From positions 24,931,825-24,995,824 of the forward strand of contig CM039505.1 in the NCBI GenBank assembly GCA_022432975.1: a DNA stretch of 64,000 nucleotides, read 5' to 3'. Shown in pieces: positions 1-11,476 of the stretch. How positions within the stretch are numbered: the first letter of the stretch is position 1; each line of letters starts with the position of its first letter. This DNA comes from Begonia masoniana. Lineage: Eukaryota > Streptophyta > Magnoliopsida > Cucurbitales > Begoniaceae. The notes below the pieces were generated by a model. That model was not told the DNA's origin, made no database searches, and was given only the letters and a program-made list of their open reading frames with translations. The position numbers and the translations under genes were made by a program.

Positions 1-987
1 GAAGTATGTGTGGAATTTAGTGGACAAATGTTTAACTAATGTGTGCTGAGAATTTTAATAACAGTGGTAGTTTAAATGTTGATACGTTTTTTTGAAATTA
101 TTCTAACACTGGAACATGGTTGGTTTTAACTGTAGTTTTTTCTGGATGTTGAGCAAGTTATGGATTCACGTTGTTTTGAAATGTTTGCTGTCAAATTTTA
201 TAAGTTCTCTTGTAGTCAGAATTGTCCACCGATTAGTGTATAATTGGTTGAGTTATGTTTCTGTCATAGGAATAGTCGTCCAAAGTCATAAGTGAAAACA
301 GTCGTCCATTCTGTGTACAAGAATAGTCGTCCAAAATAAGTAGTCACGTGGACAGTGGACGTTAAAGTCACGTGGTCCGTGGACGACAAATTTAAGTAAG
401 TCTATGGACGTTCATCTGTGGACGACGAATTTATGTACCCCGTGGACGATAAAGTCACGTGGACCGGGGACATTAAAGTTACGTGGTCTGTGGATTATAA
501 GTTTATGTAGTCGTGGACGACGAGGATCAGTTGTCCCAAGATATAAGAAAATTGTCATAGAGATTAGTGGAAGAGTCATCGTCCAAAGTTGTCGTCCAGA
601 GTGTTGCCGAAACGGTGTCGGCTAAATTAACGTTGTTTGAAGTGATATCGTCCAAAGCGATCTCGTTCAGCGTACGTCGTCCAGAGTCGTAGACGAGTAC
701 GTCGTCCAAGGTTGTGACGACAGACTCTGTGGACGCCAGATCGCTCAGTAGCGTTGAACTAGCTGTAGTTGTCGCAGAGATGTGTCAAATGATTTTATAT
801 TTAAAAATTTGTTAGTCTGTTTTCGTAATGACTTTGTTTTGTGTAAATGTATTCCACTGAAGTATTTTAATTATTTAAATGACAATGTTTTATATCGATG
901 AATAAAGTTTTAAACTTTTCCAGAATTTCCTAATTCAGTTTAGTGACTGTGAGTAGCAAATCGGGTTGATTAATTCGGAGCGTTACA
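1..987 (+). repeat. gypsy-1 left LTR, 3' part (cut by window edge)
   Basis: This matches 6764-7803 of the right LTR almost base for base, so it is the 3' part of the 5' LTR; its start lies outside the window. It ends in CGTTACA just before a tRNA-Met primer-binding site. Between about 268 and 720 it holds many copies of GTCGTCCA and its complement TGGACGAC. The right LTR has an extra block of roughly 50 bp of this motif near 7055-7110. Confidence 0.93.
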
Positions 988-990
988 ATA

Positions 991-1003
991 TGGTATCAGA
1001 GAC
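991..1003 (+). other. gypsy-1 primer-binding site
   Basis: TGGTATCAGAGAC lies 3 bases after the LTR end. It is complementary to the 3' end of initiator tRNA-Met, the usual primer of plant gypsy elements (canonical form TGGTATCAGAGC). Confidence 0.9.
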
Positions 1004-1150
1004 ATTTGGTTAAACCGTTTAGAAGATTACTCATCAGTACTGATTGTCGCGTGGAATTACTCCAACAATTGTAAGTGTTTATGTTAACTTTAGTTATTAG
1101 ATATTTATGAGAGTAAATAACCTTGTACAAGAATATAGCAAAATGTCTAG

Positions 1151-2198
1151 ATGACTAGGAAGACCAAGAGTACCGAGAGAGATACCAAATCCGAGAAGTG
1201 AGGAGGATCCTAGTGTGATTAGGCAGCTGACAGATTTGGTACGTCAGCAGTCCGATCAATTGGGACTACTATTGAACCGAGATGCGTAAGGGAATGCTAA
1301 CTCGAGTTCCAGCAATGAGCAATCAGGAGACAGATTCCGGAGATTACAGCCGCCCACATTTGATGGACAGTCATCCAACCCGATTGTTGCCGAGGAATAA
1401 CCTAAGAAGATTGAGAGTATGTTCAAATATGCCAATATTGGAGAAAGAGACAAAGTAACTTTGGCAACGTTCCATTTGGCCAGTGATGCTCAGCCTTGGT
1501 AGGAAATGATGGAGACCACCACTGATGTCCTGGCAATGTCTTGGGCGCAATTCAAGGAAGCTTTCTATGAGAAATACTTTAACAACACTGTCCAGACTTC
1601 AAAGAAAGTGGAGTTTCTGCAATTGAAACAGACGGGGTCCGTGTCTGAGTACAACAGACAATTTGAGTCCCTATCCAGGTTTGCTAGACACCTCGTACAC
1701 AGGAATGAAGATAAAATTTTTCAATTTGTGCATGGACTAAAGCCAAAGATTTACATAGGGGTCAAGATTTCTGGTATTAAAGGCTTGTCTTACAATGAAG
1801 TTGTGTCCACGACATTGGAAGTGGAAGAAGTGGATATGAAGTGTATTGGACCAAGAGAAGCTCCATGAAAGTTCATTCAGCCGCCCCAACAGCGAGGAAT
1901 GAAGAGGCCCAATGAAGGCCAAGGCATTCAGGGAAGAGAGAAGAAAGTGCAAGACACTAAGAGATTTCCTCAATGCCCGAAATGCTTGAGATATCACCCA
2001 GGAGAGTGCAGACTTAGTTCGGGGAAGTGCTTCAACTGTGAGGAGATCAGACACACGTTCAAGGATTGCCCGAAACTCAGAGTCATTCGATGCTACAACT
2101 GTAATAAAGTTGGCCATGTTAACAGGGATTGTCCAGCTTTAAAGAGTGGCCCTGCTAAGTTGAAGCCGAGGATATTCTCTATGATGGAGAAGGGGTGA
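1151..2198 (+). pseudogene. gypsy-1 gag (broken)
   Basis: Gag capsid/nucleocapsid protein that would package element RNA in cytoplasmic virus-like particles. The conserved retrotransposon Gag domain is seen at about 1330-1850 (readable motifs include SWAQFKEAFYEKYF and YNRQFESLSRFA). Two CCHC zinc knuckles follow near 2026-2070 and 2092-2135 (CFNCEEIRHTFKDC, CYNCNKVGHVNRDC). Stops interrupt the frame, for example soon after the ATG at 1151, near 1400, near 1500 and at 1866-1868. The domain order fits a Ty3/gypsy gag and aligns with the gypsy-4 gag at 47392. It cannot give a full protein. Confidence 0.88.
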
Positions 2199-2217
2199 CG
2201 ATGACCAGCCCGCTGTA

Positions 2218-5200
2218 GTGTCAGGTACTATATTGATCAACTCTATGCCTGCTTTTACTTTAATAGATTCTGGTGCAACACATTCTTTTATAGCATCTGC
2301 GTTTGCCGTCAAGTTTGATGTACGGCCTACGCCAACTAAGCACGTGTTTAATGTCGCGTTACCTTCCGGTGAATGCTTGCACTCTAACCAAGTGATGCTT
2401 GATAGTGTGGTGTCAGTGGGAAGCTTGAATCTACCTGCTGATCTCATTATCATGGAGATAACGGGATTTGATGTAATTCTAGGAATGGACTGGTTGTTCA
2501 AACATTATGCCACAATCGATTGTAGGTCTGGGATAGTCAGTTTTCAACCCCCTGGTGGTTTGAAACACACTTTTCAAGCTTTGAAGAAGGGTAAGAGGAT
2601 GTCTGTTATGACTCCTATCAACGAAAGGCCTTCTCCATGCGGGGAGTATTTATGCTTTTTGGCCAGTATTATAGACACACAATTTGTAGGAGGAGCGAGT
2701 CTTCAAAATGTCTTAGTTGTCCAAGACTTCCCAGTAGTATTTCTGGATGACCTTCCTGGTTTTCCACCAAATAGAGAAATCGAGTTCGTTATAGATGTTT
2801 ACCCAAGCGCCGAGCCTGTATCTAAGAATCCATATAGATTAGCACCAACGGAGCTTAGAGAGTTAAAGACACAATTGGAGGAACTGTTGGAAGAAGGGTT
2901 CATACGCCCTAGCTTTTCACCTTGGGGTGCACCAGTCCTTTTTGTTAAGAAGAAGGATGGATCATTGCGTATGTGCGTTGATTATCGGGAATTGAATAAG
3001 TTAACTATCAAAAACAAGTATCAACTACCAAGGATTGATGATTTATTCGACCAACTCCATGGTGCGTGAGTCTTCTTTAAGATTGACCTAAGGTCCGGTT
3101 ATTACCAATTGAAAGTCAAATCTGAAGATATCCTAAAGACTACTTTTCGCACGAGGTATGGATATTATGAGTTTTTGGTTATGTCTTTTGGATTGACAAA
3201 CACACCAGCAGCCTTCATGGATCTTATGAATAGGGTGTTTCACGAGTATTTAGATAAATTTGTCATAGTATTTATTAATGATATTTTAATCTATTCATGT
3301 ACTAAGGATGAACATGCAAAGCATCTGAACTTGGTGTTAGAAGTACTAAAGCAGCACCAAATTTATGCCAAGTTTTTTAAGTGTGAATTTTGGTTGGACC
3401 AAGTTCACTTTCTAGGTCACGTTATCTCGGGAGATGGGATATCTGTCGATCCAGCCAAGGTTCAAGTAGTCAAGGAATGACCCCAACCGAGGAATGTTAC
3501 AGATATTTGGAGTTTCCTTGGATTAGCAGGATATTACAGGAAATTTATTGAAGGATTCTCGAAGATTGTGACACCCCTCGCTCGGTTAACAAGGAAAAAC
3601 ATGAAGTGTGTATGGACTGAAGAATGTGAGTACAGTTTTTAGACTTTGAAACAAAGATTGGCTAATGCCCCAATATTAACACTTCCTGTTGAGAATAGAA
3701 AGTTTAGCATTTATTGTGATGCTTCCAAAGTTGGTCTTGGCTGTGTGTTGATGCAAGATGGAAAGGTAGTAGCATATGCTTCTAGATAGCTGAAAACGCA
3801 TGAGAAGAATTATCCTACACACGACTTGGAGTTAGCTGCGGTGGTTTTTGCTTTGAAAATTTGGAGGCATTACTTATATGGACAACCTTGTGAAATATTT
3901 TCACTCAAAAAAAGTTAAACATGAGGCAACGTCGGTGGTTGGAGTTTGTTAAGGACTACGATTTTGAGATCAAATACCACCCTGGCAAGGCGAATGTAGT
4001 GGCTGATGCGTTGAGCAGAGTGACAACGCCAACCTTGGCAATGATTATTGACATGCCGTTAGCTTTGGAGTCAGAATTCTAGAGATTCAATCTGGAAGCA
4101 GTGTCCAGCGTGTCAGCTATGCTTTTTGCTATATCCTTGAAGCCTACTATTCTGGAGAGAATAAAGGAAGTTCAGGCGAATGATGTTGAGTGCAACAAGT
4201 ACAAGTTAAGCATGGATTCTACTGATAAATCGGATTTCAACTATTTTGACGACGAAATTCTTAAATTTCGGAATAGATGGTTTGTTCCGACTAATGAAGA
4301 ACTTTGAAAAGAGATACTTTCGGAGGCTCATTCTTCTAGATTCTCTGTTCATCCTGGAAGTACAAAAATGTACAGAGACCTTAGACAACATTATTGGTGG
4401 CCAAATATGAAAATAAGTGTGGCGGAGTGCATCGTGTTTGACTTGTCAACAGATAAAAGCTGAACATCAGAGGCCTTCAGGAACATTGCAACTATTACCA
4501 CTTCCCGAATGGAAATGGGAACAAATAACGATGGATTTTGTTGTGGAATTACCTCGGACAGCAAGGGGTCATGATGGAATATGGGTGATGGTTGGTCGTA
4601 TAACTAAATCTGCTCATTTCCTGCCGATGAAGATGACATACTCTATGAATCAACTCACGGAGCTGTATGTGCATGAGATCGTACGATTGCATGGAGTTCC
4701 AATCACAATAGTATCAGACCGAGATTCTAGGTTTACATCAAAGTTCTGGAAGAGTCTGCACAAGGCTATGGGTACACAGCTCAATTTTAGTACAGCTTTT
4801 CACCCTCAAACAGACGGACAATCTGAGAGGACTATTCAAACATTAGAGGACATGCTTCGAGCATGCGTATTAGAATTTCAGGGTTCTTGGAGTAAGTACC
4901 TATCGTTGGTGGAATTTTCTTATCACAACAATTTTCAGGCGACAATAGGTATGGCACCGTACGATGCATTATATGGGCGAAGGTGCAGATCTCCATTGTA
5001 CTGAGATAAAGTTGGAGAAGCATGTTTGATTGGTCCTGATATCGTGCAACAGACAGTACAGAAGATTGTCCTTATCCGACAGCGAATCTTGACAGCTCAA
5101 AGCCGACAAAAAAACTATACCGATAGAAGACGTAGGGAATTGGAATTTGAAGTTGGTGATGAAGTTTTTCTTAAAGTTTTACCGTTCAAAGGAGTTGTGA

Positions 5201-5532
5201 GATTTGGGAAGAGAGGCAAGTTGAACCCCAGATATATTGAGCCATTTTCAATCTTGAAGAGGATTGGGAAGACAGCTTATCAGTTACAGTTACCAGTCTC
5301 TATGGAAGAAATTCATAATGTGTTCCACGTTTCTATGCTGAAGAAGTGTATGCGGAATCCATCTCAGGTTGTGGAACAGCAGAACATTGAAATTCATCCT
5401 ACTCTTACCTATGAGGAGAAACCAGTGGAGATCATAGACTATGCGGTGAAAGTATTACGTAATAAAGAGGTTCTACTAGTAAAAGTTTTATGGCATAACC
5501 GGAACGTAGAGGAGGCAACTTGGGAACGCTAG
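2218..5532 (+). pseudogene. gypsy-1 pol: protease, RT, RNase H, integrase, chromodomain (broken)
   Basis: Degenerate Ty3/gypsy pol. Order: aspartic protease with DSGATHSF near 2266; reverse transcriptase from about 2840; RNase H around 3700-3930; integrase with H2C2 finger then DDE core (second Asp in VSDRDSRF, Glu in GQSERTIQ) at about 4320-5000; integrase C-terminus and a chromodomain-like end (VLWHNRNVEEATWER) to 5532. PR-RT-RH-IN order plus the terminal chromodomain places it among chromoviruses, probably the Tekay/Del group. Stops include TGA at 3067 and 3478, TAG at about 3640 and 3787, TAG at 4081, TGA at 4305 and about 5002, plus frameshifts. The RT catalytic box reads FINDILIYS, with Asn replacing the first catalytic Asp. 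It is dead as an enzyme source. Confidence 0.93.
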
Positions 5533-5592
5533 CAAGACATGATGAACCAGCATCCAGAATTGTTCAGGTGCTAAATTTTGAGGACAAAATTC

Positions 5593-5608
5593 TTTTAAGG
5601 AGGGTAGA
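5593..5608 (+). other. gypsy-1 polypurine tract
   Basis: A purine-rich stretch (AAGGAGGGTAGA at its core) sits directly before the right LTR, where plus-strand DNA synthesis would be primed. Confidence 0.7.
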
Positions 5609-5609
5609 T

Positions 5610-7803
5610 TATAACACCTGGTTCTATTGAACCAATTTATTTTATCAACTAATGGTGTACGTTTTATGGAAGAAATTAGGAGAAATAGTGGTTAGGTTAA
5701 AGCGTGACTAGGCAAGGGCACAATTGTAATTGAGGATTTATTTGTGGATAACATATTTAAGGGAAAGAGTTCTGTGATTAATGCTTAGTAGCCGCCACAT
5801 TTCTTCTCTCCCTTATTCGGTGCTCTGTCGATTTCTCTCCCGGCGACTTCCTTTCCGATTTCTCCAACCTAGGTGAGTTTTGCTTCGATTTCTCGTTATT
5901 TTTGTGGTTAGATAACAGAGGGGTTGTAAATGTGTGTTTTGAGAATGCTGTGAGTGAGTGTTGGATTCGAGTTTTGTGATAAATCGAGGAATGTTCGAAG
6001 AACAGAGCTCTCAACTAGCTTCCTTAAATTTCTGGATGGTTTAGAATGAAGTTTAGTGAAGATTTAATTAATACTCTGTCTATGGTTTTAGGTTTGAGCA
6101 AACTTCCAAAGTAGTTTACAACCAAACATTTTCCAAGAAGCCAGGTAAGTAGAGTATGTGTGTGCCTTCGGGCCTACATCACAAAACAGTAGGACATATA
6201 TATGTTTGTATGATTTTTAGTTTGGCATGTATCATGTTTTTGAAAGAATACGAAAATGCATTTACATATATAATAGCATGGTAAGGCATGATCAGATTGA
6301 ATCAGATTAACTATTAAGGGAATTAATCCGCCCCTTAATCGAGAACAGAGGATATTTATACTTTGAAAAAAATGATCCGCTTCCCATCGAACAGGGGGAT
6401 CAAGAACAACTATTTTGAATCAGATTAACTATTAAGGGAATTAATCCACCCCTTAATCGAGACAGAAGATATTTATACTTTGGAAAAATTAATTCGCTTT
6501 CCATCGAACAGGAGGATCAACAAGGTACGAACATAATTATAACATAAACTATGAGAGAAGCAACAACATGAATATGGTTTATGTTTCAGCATTTCATTTC
6601 ATTATTGCTCTACTTATTTAGCATTAGGCTAATAGATGAGTTTTGTGATGTAGGTGCTGAGGTGACTACAGGTGAATTCTCTGAGTATAATGAAGAATAG
6701 GAGCAGTTGGTGGAGCGCATCCATGCCACGATCTGGTGCATTGATGAGGCGGTTTAACCAGTGGAAGTATGTGTGGAATTTAGTGGACAAATGTTTAACT
6801 AATGTGTGCTGAGAATTTTAATAACGATGGTAGTTTAAATGTTTTGATACGTTTTTTTGAAATTATTCTGACACTAGAACATGGTTGGTTTTAACTGTAG
6901 TTTTTTCTGGATTTTGAGTAAGTTATGGATTCACGTTGTTTTGAAATGTTTACTGTCAAAATTTTATAAGTTCTCTTGTAGTCAGAATTTTCCACCGATT
7001 AGTGTATAATTGGTTGAGTTATGTTTCTGTCATAGGAATAGTCGTCCATTCTGTGGACAAGAATAGTCGTCCAAACTGTAGGTGAAAATAGTCGTCCAAA
7101 GTCATAAGTGAAAACAGTCGTCCATTCTGTGGACAAGAATAGTCGTCCAAAGTAAGTAGTCACGTGGACAGTGGACGTTAAAGTCATGTGGTCCGTGGAC
7201 GACAAATTTAAGTAAGTCTATGGACGTTCATCTGTGGACGACGAATTTATGTAACCCGTGGACGATGAAGTCACGTGGACCGGGGACGTTAAAGTCATGT
7301 GGTCTATGGACGATAAGTTTATGTAGCCGTGGACGACGAGGATCAGTTGTCCCAAGATATAAGAAAATTGTCATAGAGATTAGTTGAGGAGTCATCGTCC
7401 AAAGTTGACGACCAGAGTGTTGCCGAAATGGTGTCGTCTAAATTAACATTGTTTGAAGTGATATCGTCCAAAGCGATCTCGTTCAGCGTACGTCGTCCAG
7501 AGTCGTAGATGAGTACGTCGTCCAAGATTGTGACGACAGACTCTGTGGATGCCAGATCGCTCAGTAGCGTTGAATTGACTGTAGTTGTCACAGAGATGTG
7601 TCAAACGATTTTATATTTAAAAATTTGTTAGTCTATTTTCGTAATGATTCTGTTTTACGTAAATGTATTCCGCTGAAGTATTTTAATCGTTTAAATGACA
7701 ATGTTTTATATCGATGAATAAAGTTTTAAATTTTTCCAGAATTTCCTAGTTCAGTTTAGTAAGTGTGAGTAGCAAACCGGGTTGATTAATTCGAGGCATT
7801 ACA
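5610..7803 (+). repeat. gypsy-1 right LTR
   Basis: LTR of about 2194 bp. It starts TATAACACC (a TG to TA change compared with gypsy-2's TGTAACACC) and ends CATTACA. The 3' half equals 1-987. It contains a duplicated block around 6290-6530 (AACTATTAAGGGAATTAATC in each copy) and a GTCGTCCA-rich cluster. It abuts a minus-strand LTR at 7804, so it probably inserted into that LTR; the target-site duplication cannot be tested because the left end is outside the window. Confidence 0.93.
7036..7535 (+). repeat. GTCGTCCA / TGGACGAC short-repeat cluster in gypsy-1 LTR
   Basis: Dispersed direct and inverted copies of GTCGTCCA alternate with GTGGACGATAAAGTCACG-like units. The same cluster is at 268-720 in the left LTR. 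Related motifs occur in the otherwise different LTR at 45730-46180. Confidence 0.85.
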
Positions 7804-9319
7804 GTCGACCACCTATGCTTTGTCTTCAAGAGGAGGTTCTCACCTTCAATCTCGTCACCTACATCATACGATTTAAACTGTAAGCCTAATTCTTAGTAAG
7901 GAGTGCACTATAAATGACATATATATGAATGCATGACTTACATAAAACATGTTCATTTCATTTCTTTAACGTTACATACATGAGGAAAAGTAAGGATTTA
8001 ATGTGGTAGTAGGCACATGCACCACCCCGTCTACCCCGTAGACCATATGTCTTGCCCTGTGCGTGCCATATACATTAGGTGTTACGCCTTGCCCTGTGCG
8101 TACCATATACATCGTGCATGTGCCCTACTCATCCACATCCCTCACTTACCTTTACATACGTTACTTGTTTTTTACTTTATTTATTAATGAAAACATGCAT
8201 GTAAAAACATTTCGCATGACTTTGAATAGAAAACATGATGCATGAGGAACTACGCATATAAAACCATCAAAGACAATTCATAATCGAACATATATCTAAT
8301 TGAACGTAACGTGAAACGATTTAACTAAGTTCCTAGGCTACCCGACTCACCCAAAACCCTACCATCCAAGGAAACATCATCAAAACACACAATCCTAGCA
8401 TCGATATAACGTAGGGCCTTAAGGGCCGGAAACCTTTCACCCCCTTACCTAGCGTCCTTAGCAATGCCGAGCACCGTCCTTAGCTTGGTTCTCCTAAGAC
8501 ATTTCATAAATTCACTGTCAGAATCGACTCTACATAATCCGTTTCTAAACCAAACGAAACTCCTAGCTGAGGCAATTTTTCCTAAAACTCTAATTTACTT
8601 CTTTCGGGCATTCTATCGAGCAATTCGTGCTCACAATTTATTAACCTCCATTAATGACATTTTTACAACCTCCAACAACCAAAATCAAACCTATTTATCC
8701 ACCAATCATCTTTAATTCACTCTAACTACCACAATAAACATAAATACTCCGTCAATGGGCAATAATAGCGCAAAACTATAGATTTCTAAAGTAACCCTAA
8801 AATTTCTCAAACCTAAAACGAAAACCCTAACGAAATACAACCCTAAAAATTGAAACTATACGCCTAGGATGGTAGAGTCTTACCTAGAGCATTGATTGGG
8901 GAAGAAAAACGGAATAGAACGATCGCCGGAAGAGGAGTTGTCGGCGTTTGGAGGATCAGCCGAGAGGAAGAAATGGAAAATCGCCTAAGGGAGAGGGAGC
9001 AATGGTTTTCTGCAGAATGCACTACAAAGGTTTTTTTTTTTTTTTTTTTTTGGGGGGGGGGGGTTGTGATTTTTATTAAAATTTAACTTATCAAATTATC
9101 TTTTTCCCCTTTAACTTATCCCTCTACTTAATTCGTTATTTAACCTATCAATTTGGATTCTCCAAAATTTCTTTATTCCTCTAAATATTCTAACTTATTT
9201 TTAGGGTTCTAACAAAACTTCCCGTTCGTAAAACGGACTCAGTTTACTATTTTTATGAATATAACCCTAAAATTCGAAAACTCAAAAAACCAGAAAACTT
9301 CAAAAATCCGGGTGTTACA
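7804..9319 (-). repeat. Minus-strand gypsy LTR, 5' part
   Basis: Read on the minus strand this begins TGTAACACCCGG at 9319 and aligns along its length with the LTR at 49784-52076 and more loosely with 44271-47086. Shared landmarks are a run of AACCCTAA-type text near 8820 and the gag-distal block near 7850. Its 3' part is missing because gypsy-1 ends here. It sits inside the gypsy-3 RT/RNase H region. ORFs within it have no recognisable product. Confidence 0.8.
9031..9063 (+). repeat. Homopolymer T then G tract
   Basis: About 21 T are followed directly by about 12 G inside the minus-strand LTR. Exact lengths of such tracts are unreliable in sequencing. Confidence 0.9.
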
Positions 9320-9597
9320 GAAGCAATCTTGCCATAGCTGAAAACAATTTTTTGATAGTACTCTCTTGAACCCAAAAACCTACATAACTTCTTTAATGCG
9401 CGGAGGGTTGGCCATTTCAACATAGTATCAACATTAGTTTGATCCACTAAAACTCCTTCAGCTAAAATTATATGACCCAAGTAGTATGACTGAGGCTAAG
9501 AAAAAAGGAATTTAGATTTATTTAGGAATAATTGAAGATCCTCTAACACTTTAAAACTAGCTCCAAGTGGTTCATATAATCCTGTAAATTAATAGGT
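9320..9597 (-). pseudogene. gypsy-3 RT C-terminal fragment
   Basis: Minus-strand translation gives gypsy RT connection sequence (MNHLELVLK, then GHIILAEGVLVDQTN, then REYYQKIVFSYGKIAS), the region just after the RT catalytic box and leading into RNase H. A TAG lies near 9500. The homology continues at 16208 on the other side of a large insertion, so both pieces belong to one old minus-strand element. At 9319 it is interrupted by the LTR start. Confidence 0.82.
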
Positions 9598-10125
9598 AAA
9601 GTTTTCACATGGGCGGGCCAGCTTGCCAGTTCGCCTGGTCCCAGAAGGCATGTCGAGCCAAGCCCCCCTTCTGGGCTCGTGGGCCTGCTTTGGATTGAGC
9701 CCACCGAGCTCGTTAACAATTTTTCTCGCCAACCCGCTCGTTGACTCAGCAAGCCTAGCTTGCCCCTTTCCTATTTTTTGATGAAAATGATAACGAAGAA
9801 ATCAAAAACCTATTGGAGAAGATTTTTTCATTCTTTTTTATAACTTCATCAGTCAATTCTAACGTGTTGTTGAATTTTGGAACATCAACAGTGCATCGTA
9901 TGTCAAGGTGGCCATGTTGATGTGCCACGAGAATCATCCTCAAAATCACCAATCGGACAACCAACTAACATTTTTAGTTCTTTTATTTTTGTAGGAAATC
10001 ATCCTCAAGAAAACATGGAGGAAATATGATTGCATTGTGACAAAGATAAAGGCCAAAGATTTATGCTAAAGTTAGAAGCCAATGGAAGGGACCATGGAGT
10101 AAGCGCCTCGGACATGGTGGAGATC

Positions 10126-10354
10126 TGTTAAAATAAATGCTTTAGAAACAGTTTATAATGGTTCTTTAGAAACAGTTTATAACGGTTGCAAGTGGTTTTC
10201 TTTTTATGGTTATTTTAATGTGTTTTTTTTCTGTGTGTTGTATTCTATAATATGGGTATTGTTTAATACTATTCTGCTTCGTTTTTTTCATCCTACAGAA
10301 AATTTCTCTTCTTCTTCTCCAATTTATTTCTTTTGTCTTTCGTAAACACCAACA
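10126..10354 (+). repeat. copia-1 5' LTR
   Basis: 229 bp, begins TGTTAAAATAA, ends CACCAACA. It carries a short internal duplication of TTTAGAAACAGTTTATAA. It differs from the 3' LTR at about 10160 (T versus C) and about 10247 (A versus G). Confidence 0.95.
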
Positions 10355-10355
10355 A

Positions 10356-10369
10356 TTGGTATCAAAGCA
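10356..10369 (+). other. copia-1 primer-binding site
   Basis: TTGGTATCAAAGCA directly follows the LTR. It matches initiator tRNA-Met with one change from TGGTATCAGAGC. Confidence 0.85.
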
Positions 10370-10405
10370 TTCTTCTTAAGGGACCTGTGTTAATTTTTGA
10401 TACTC

Positions 10406-11476
10406 ATGGAAACCGAAGCAAGTTCAATCTCTATTGCTCCACCAGTGTTTGATGGAGAGAACTACCAAATTTGGGCAGTTCGAATGGAGACTTATTTGGA
10501 GGCTTTGGATCTTTGGGAAGCAGTGGAAGAAGACTATGAAGTTCCAGTTCTTCCAAACAATCCCACCGTGGTACAAATTAAAGCGCAGAAAGAAAAGAAG
10601 ACGAAAAAATCAAAGGCAAAAGCATGTTTATTTGCTGCAGTTTCTTCTACAATTTTTACTCGTATTATGTCGCTAAAATCAGCAAAGGCGATTTGGGATT
10701 ATCTCAAAAAGGAATACGAGGGAGATGAAAGAATCAAAGGGATGAAAGTTCTGAATTTAATTCGGGACTTTGAGTTGCAGAAAATGAAAGAATCAGAATC
10801 AATCAAAGAGTATTCTGATCGATTGCTGAATATTGCAAATCGTATTAGATTACTCGGTTCTACTTTTACTGATTCAAGAATTGTTGAAAAAATTCTTGTA
10901 ACAGTGCCAGAAAAATTTGAAGCATCAATTTCAGCCTTGGAAAATACCAAGGATTTGTCTCAGATTTCGCTTACAGAAATTCTTCATGCACTGCAAGCAC
11001 AGGAGCAAAGAAGAGCCATGAGACAAGATGGTGCTGTTGAAGGAGCTTTATTTGTCAAGCATAAAAAATTTGTGAACAAAAACAAGAAGAAAGATGTTGA
11101 AGGAAGTGGAGCAACTTCAAAATCAGCAAATGAAAAAAAGGGAAATGAATTTCAAAAGAAATCGTTTCCACCTTGTCGACACTGTGGAAAGAAGGGTCAT
11201 CCTCCATTCAGATGTTGGAGAAGACCTGATGCAAAATGCACTAAATGCAATCAATTGGGACATGAAGCTGTTATTTGTAAAAATAAAAATCAGCAAAACG
11301 ATGAAGATGCAAAAGTTGCTGATCAAGAAGATGAAGATCAATTGTTCGTTGCTACATGTTTTTCGAGCATCGAATCAAGTGATAGCTGGCTCATTGATAG
11401 TGGTTGCACCAATCATATGACACATGACAAGGATCTGTTTCGAGAATTAAAAAATTCAGACACATCAAAGGTTTGA
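10406..11476 (+). CDS. copia-1 gag and protease part
   Basis: First part of the copia polyprotein, about 356 residues from the ATG at 10406; the frame is open slightly upstream but without an ATG. N-terminal Gag region (FDGENYQIWAVRMETYL) is followed by the UBN2-type Gag domain around residues 80-200. Two CCHC zinc knuckles sit near 11173-11275 (CRHCGKKGHPPFRC, CTKCNQLGHEAVIC), then the aspartic protease active site WLIDSGCTNHMT near 11386. The frame ends at TGA 11474-11476 inside the protease, yet the same frame stays open after it. A CGA to TGA change would explain the stop. The product would be Gag plus an incomplete protease. Confidence 0.9.
   Translation: METEASSISIAPPVFDGENYQIWAVRMETYLEALDLWEAVEEDYEVPVLPNNPTVVQIKAQKEKKTKKSKAKACLFAAVSSTIFTRIMSLKSAKAIWDYLKKEYEGDERIKGMKVLNLIRDFELQKMKESESIKEYSDRLLNIANRIRLLGSTFTDSRIVEKILVTVPEKFEASISALENTKDLSQISLTEILHALQAQEQRRAMRQDGAVEGALFVKHKKFVNKNKKKDVEGSGATSKSANEKKGNEFQKKSFPPCRHCGKKGHPPFRCWRRPDAKCTKCNQLGHEAVICKNKNQQNDEDAKVADQEDEDQLFVATCFSSIESSDSWLIDSGCTNHMTHDKDLFRELKNSDTSKV

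Noticed and set aside
9543..9964. Two ORFs of 69 codons on the minus strand
   Set aside because: The first crosses the border between gypsy-3 RT and the inserted element. The second has no signature.
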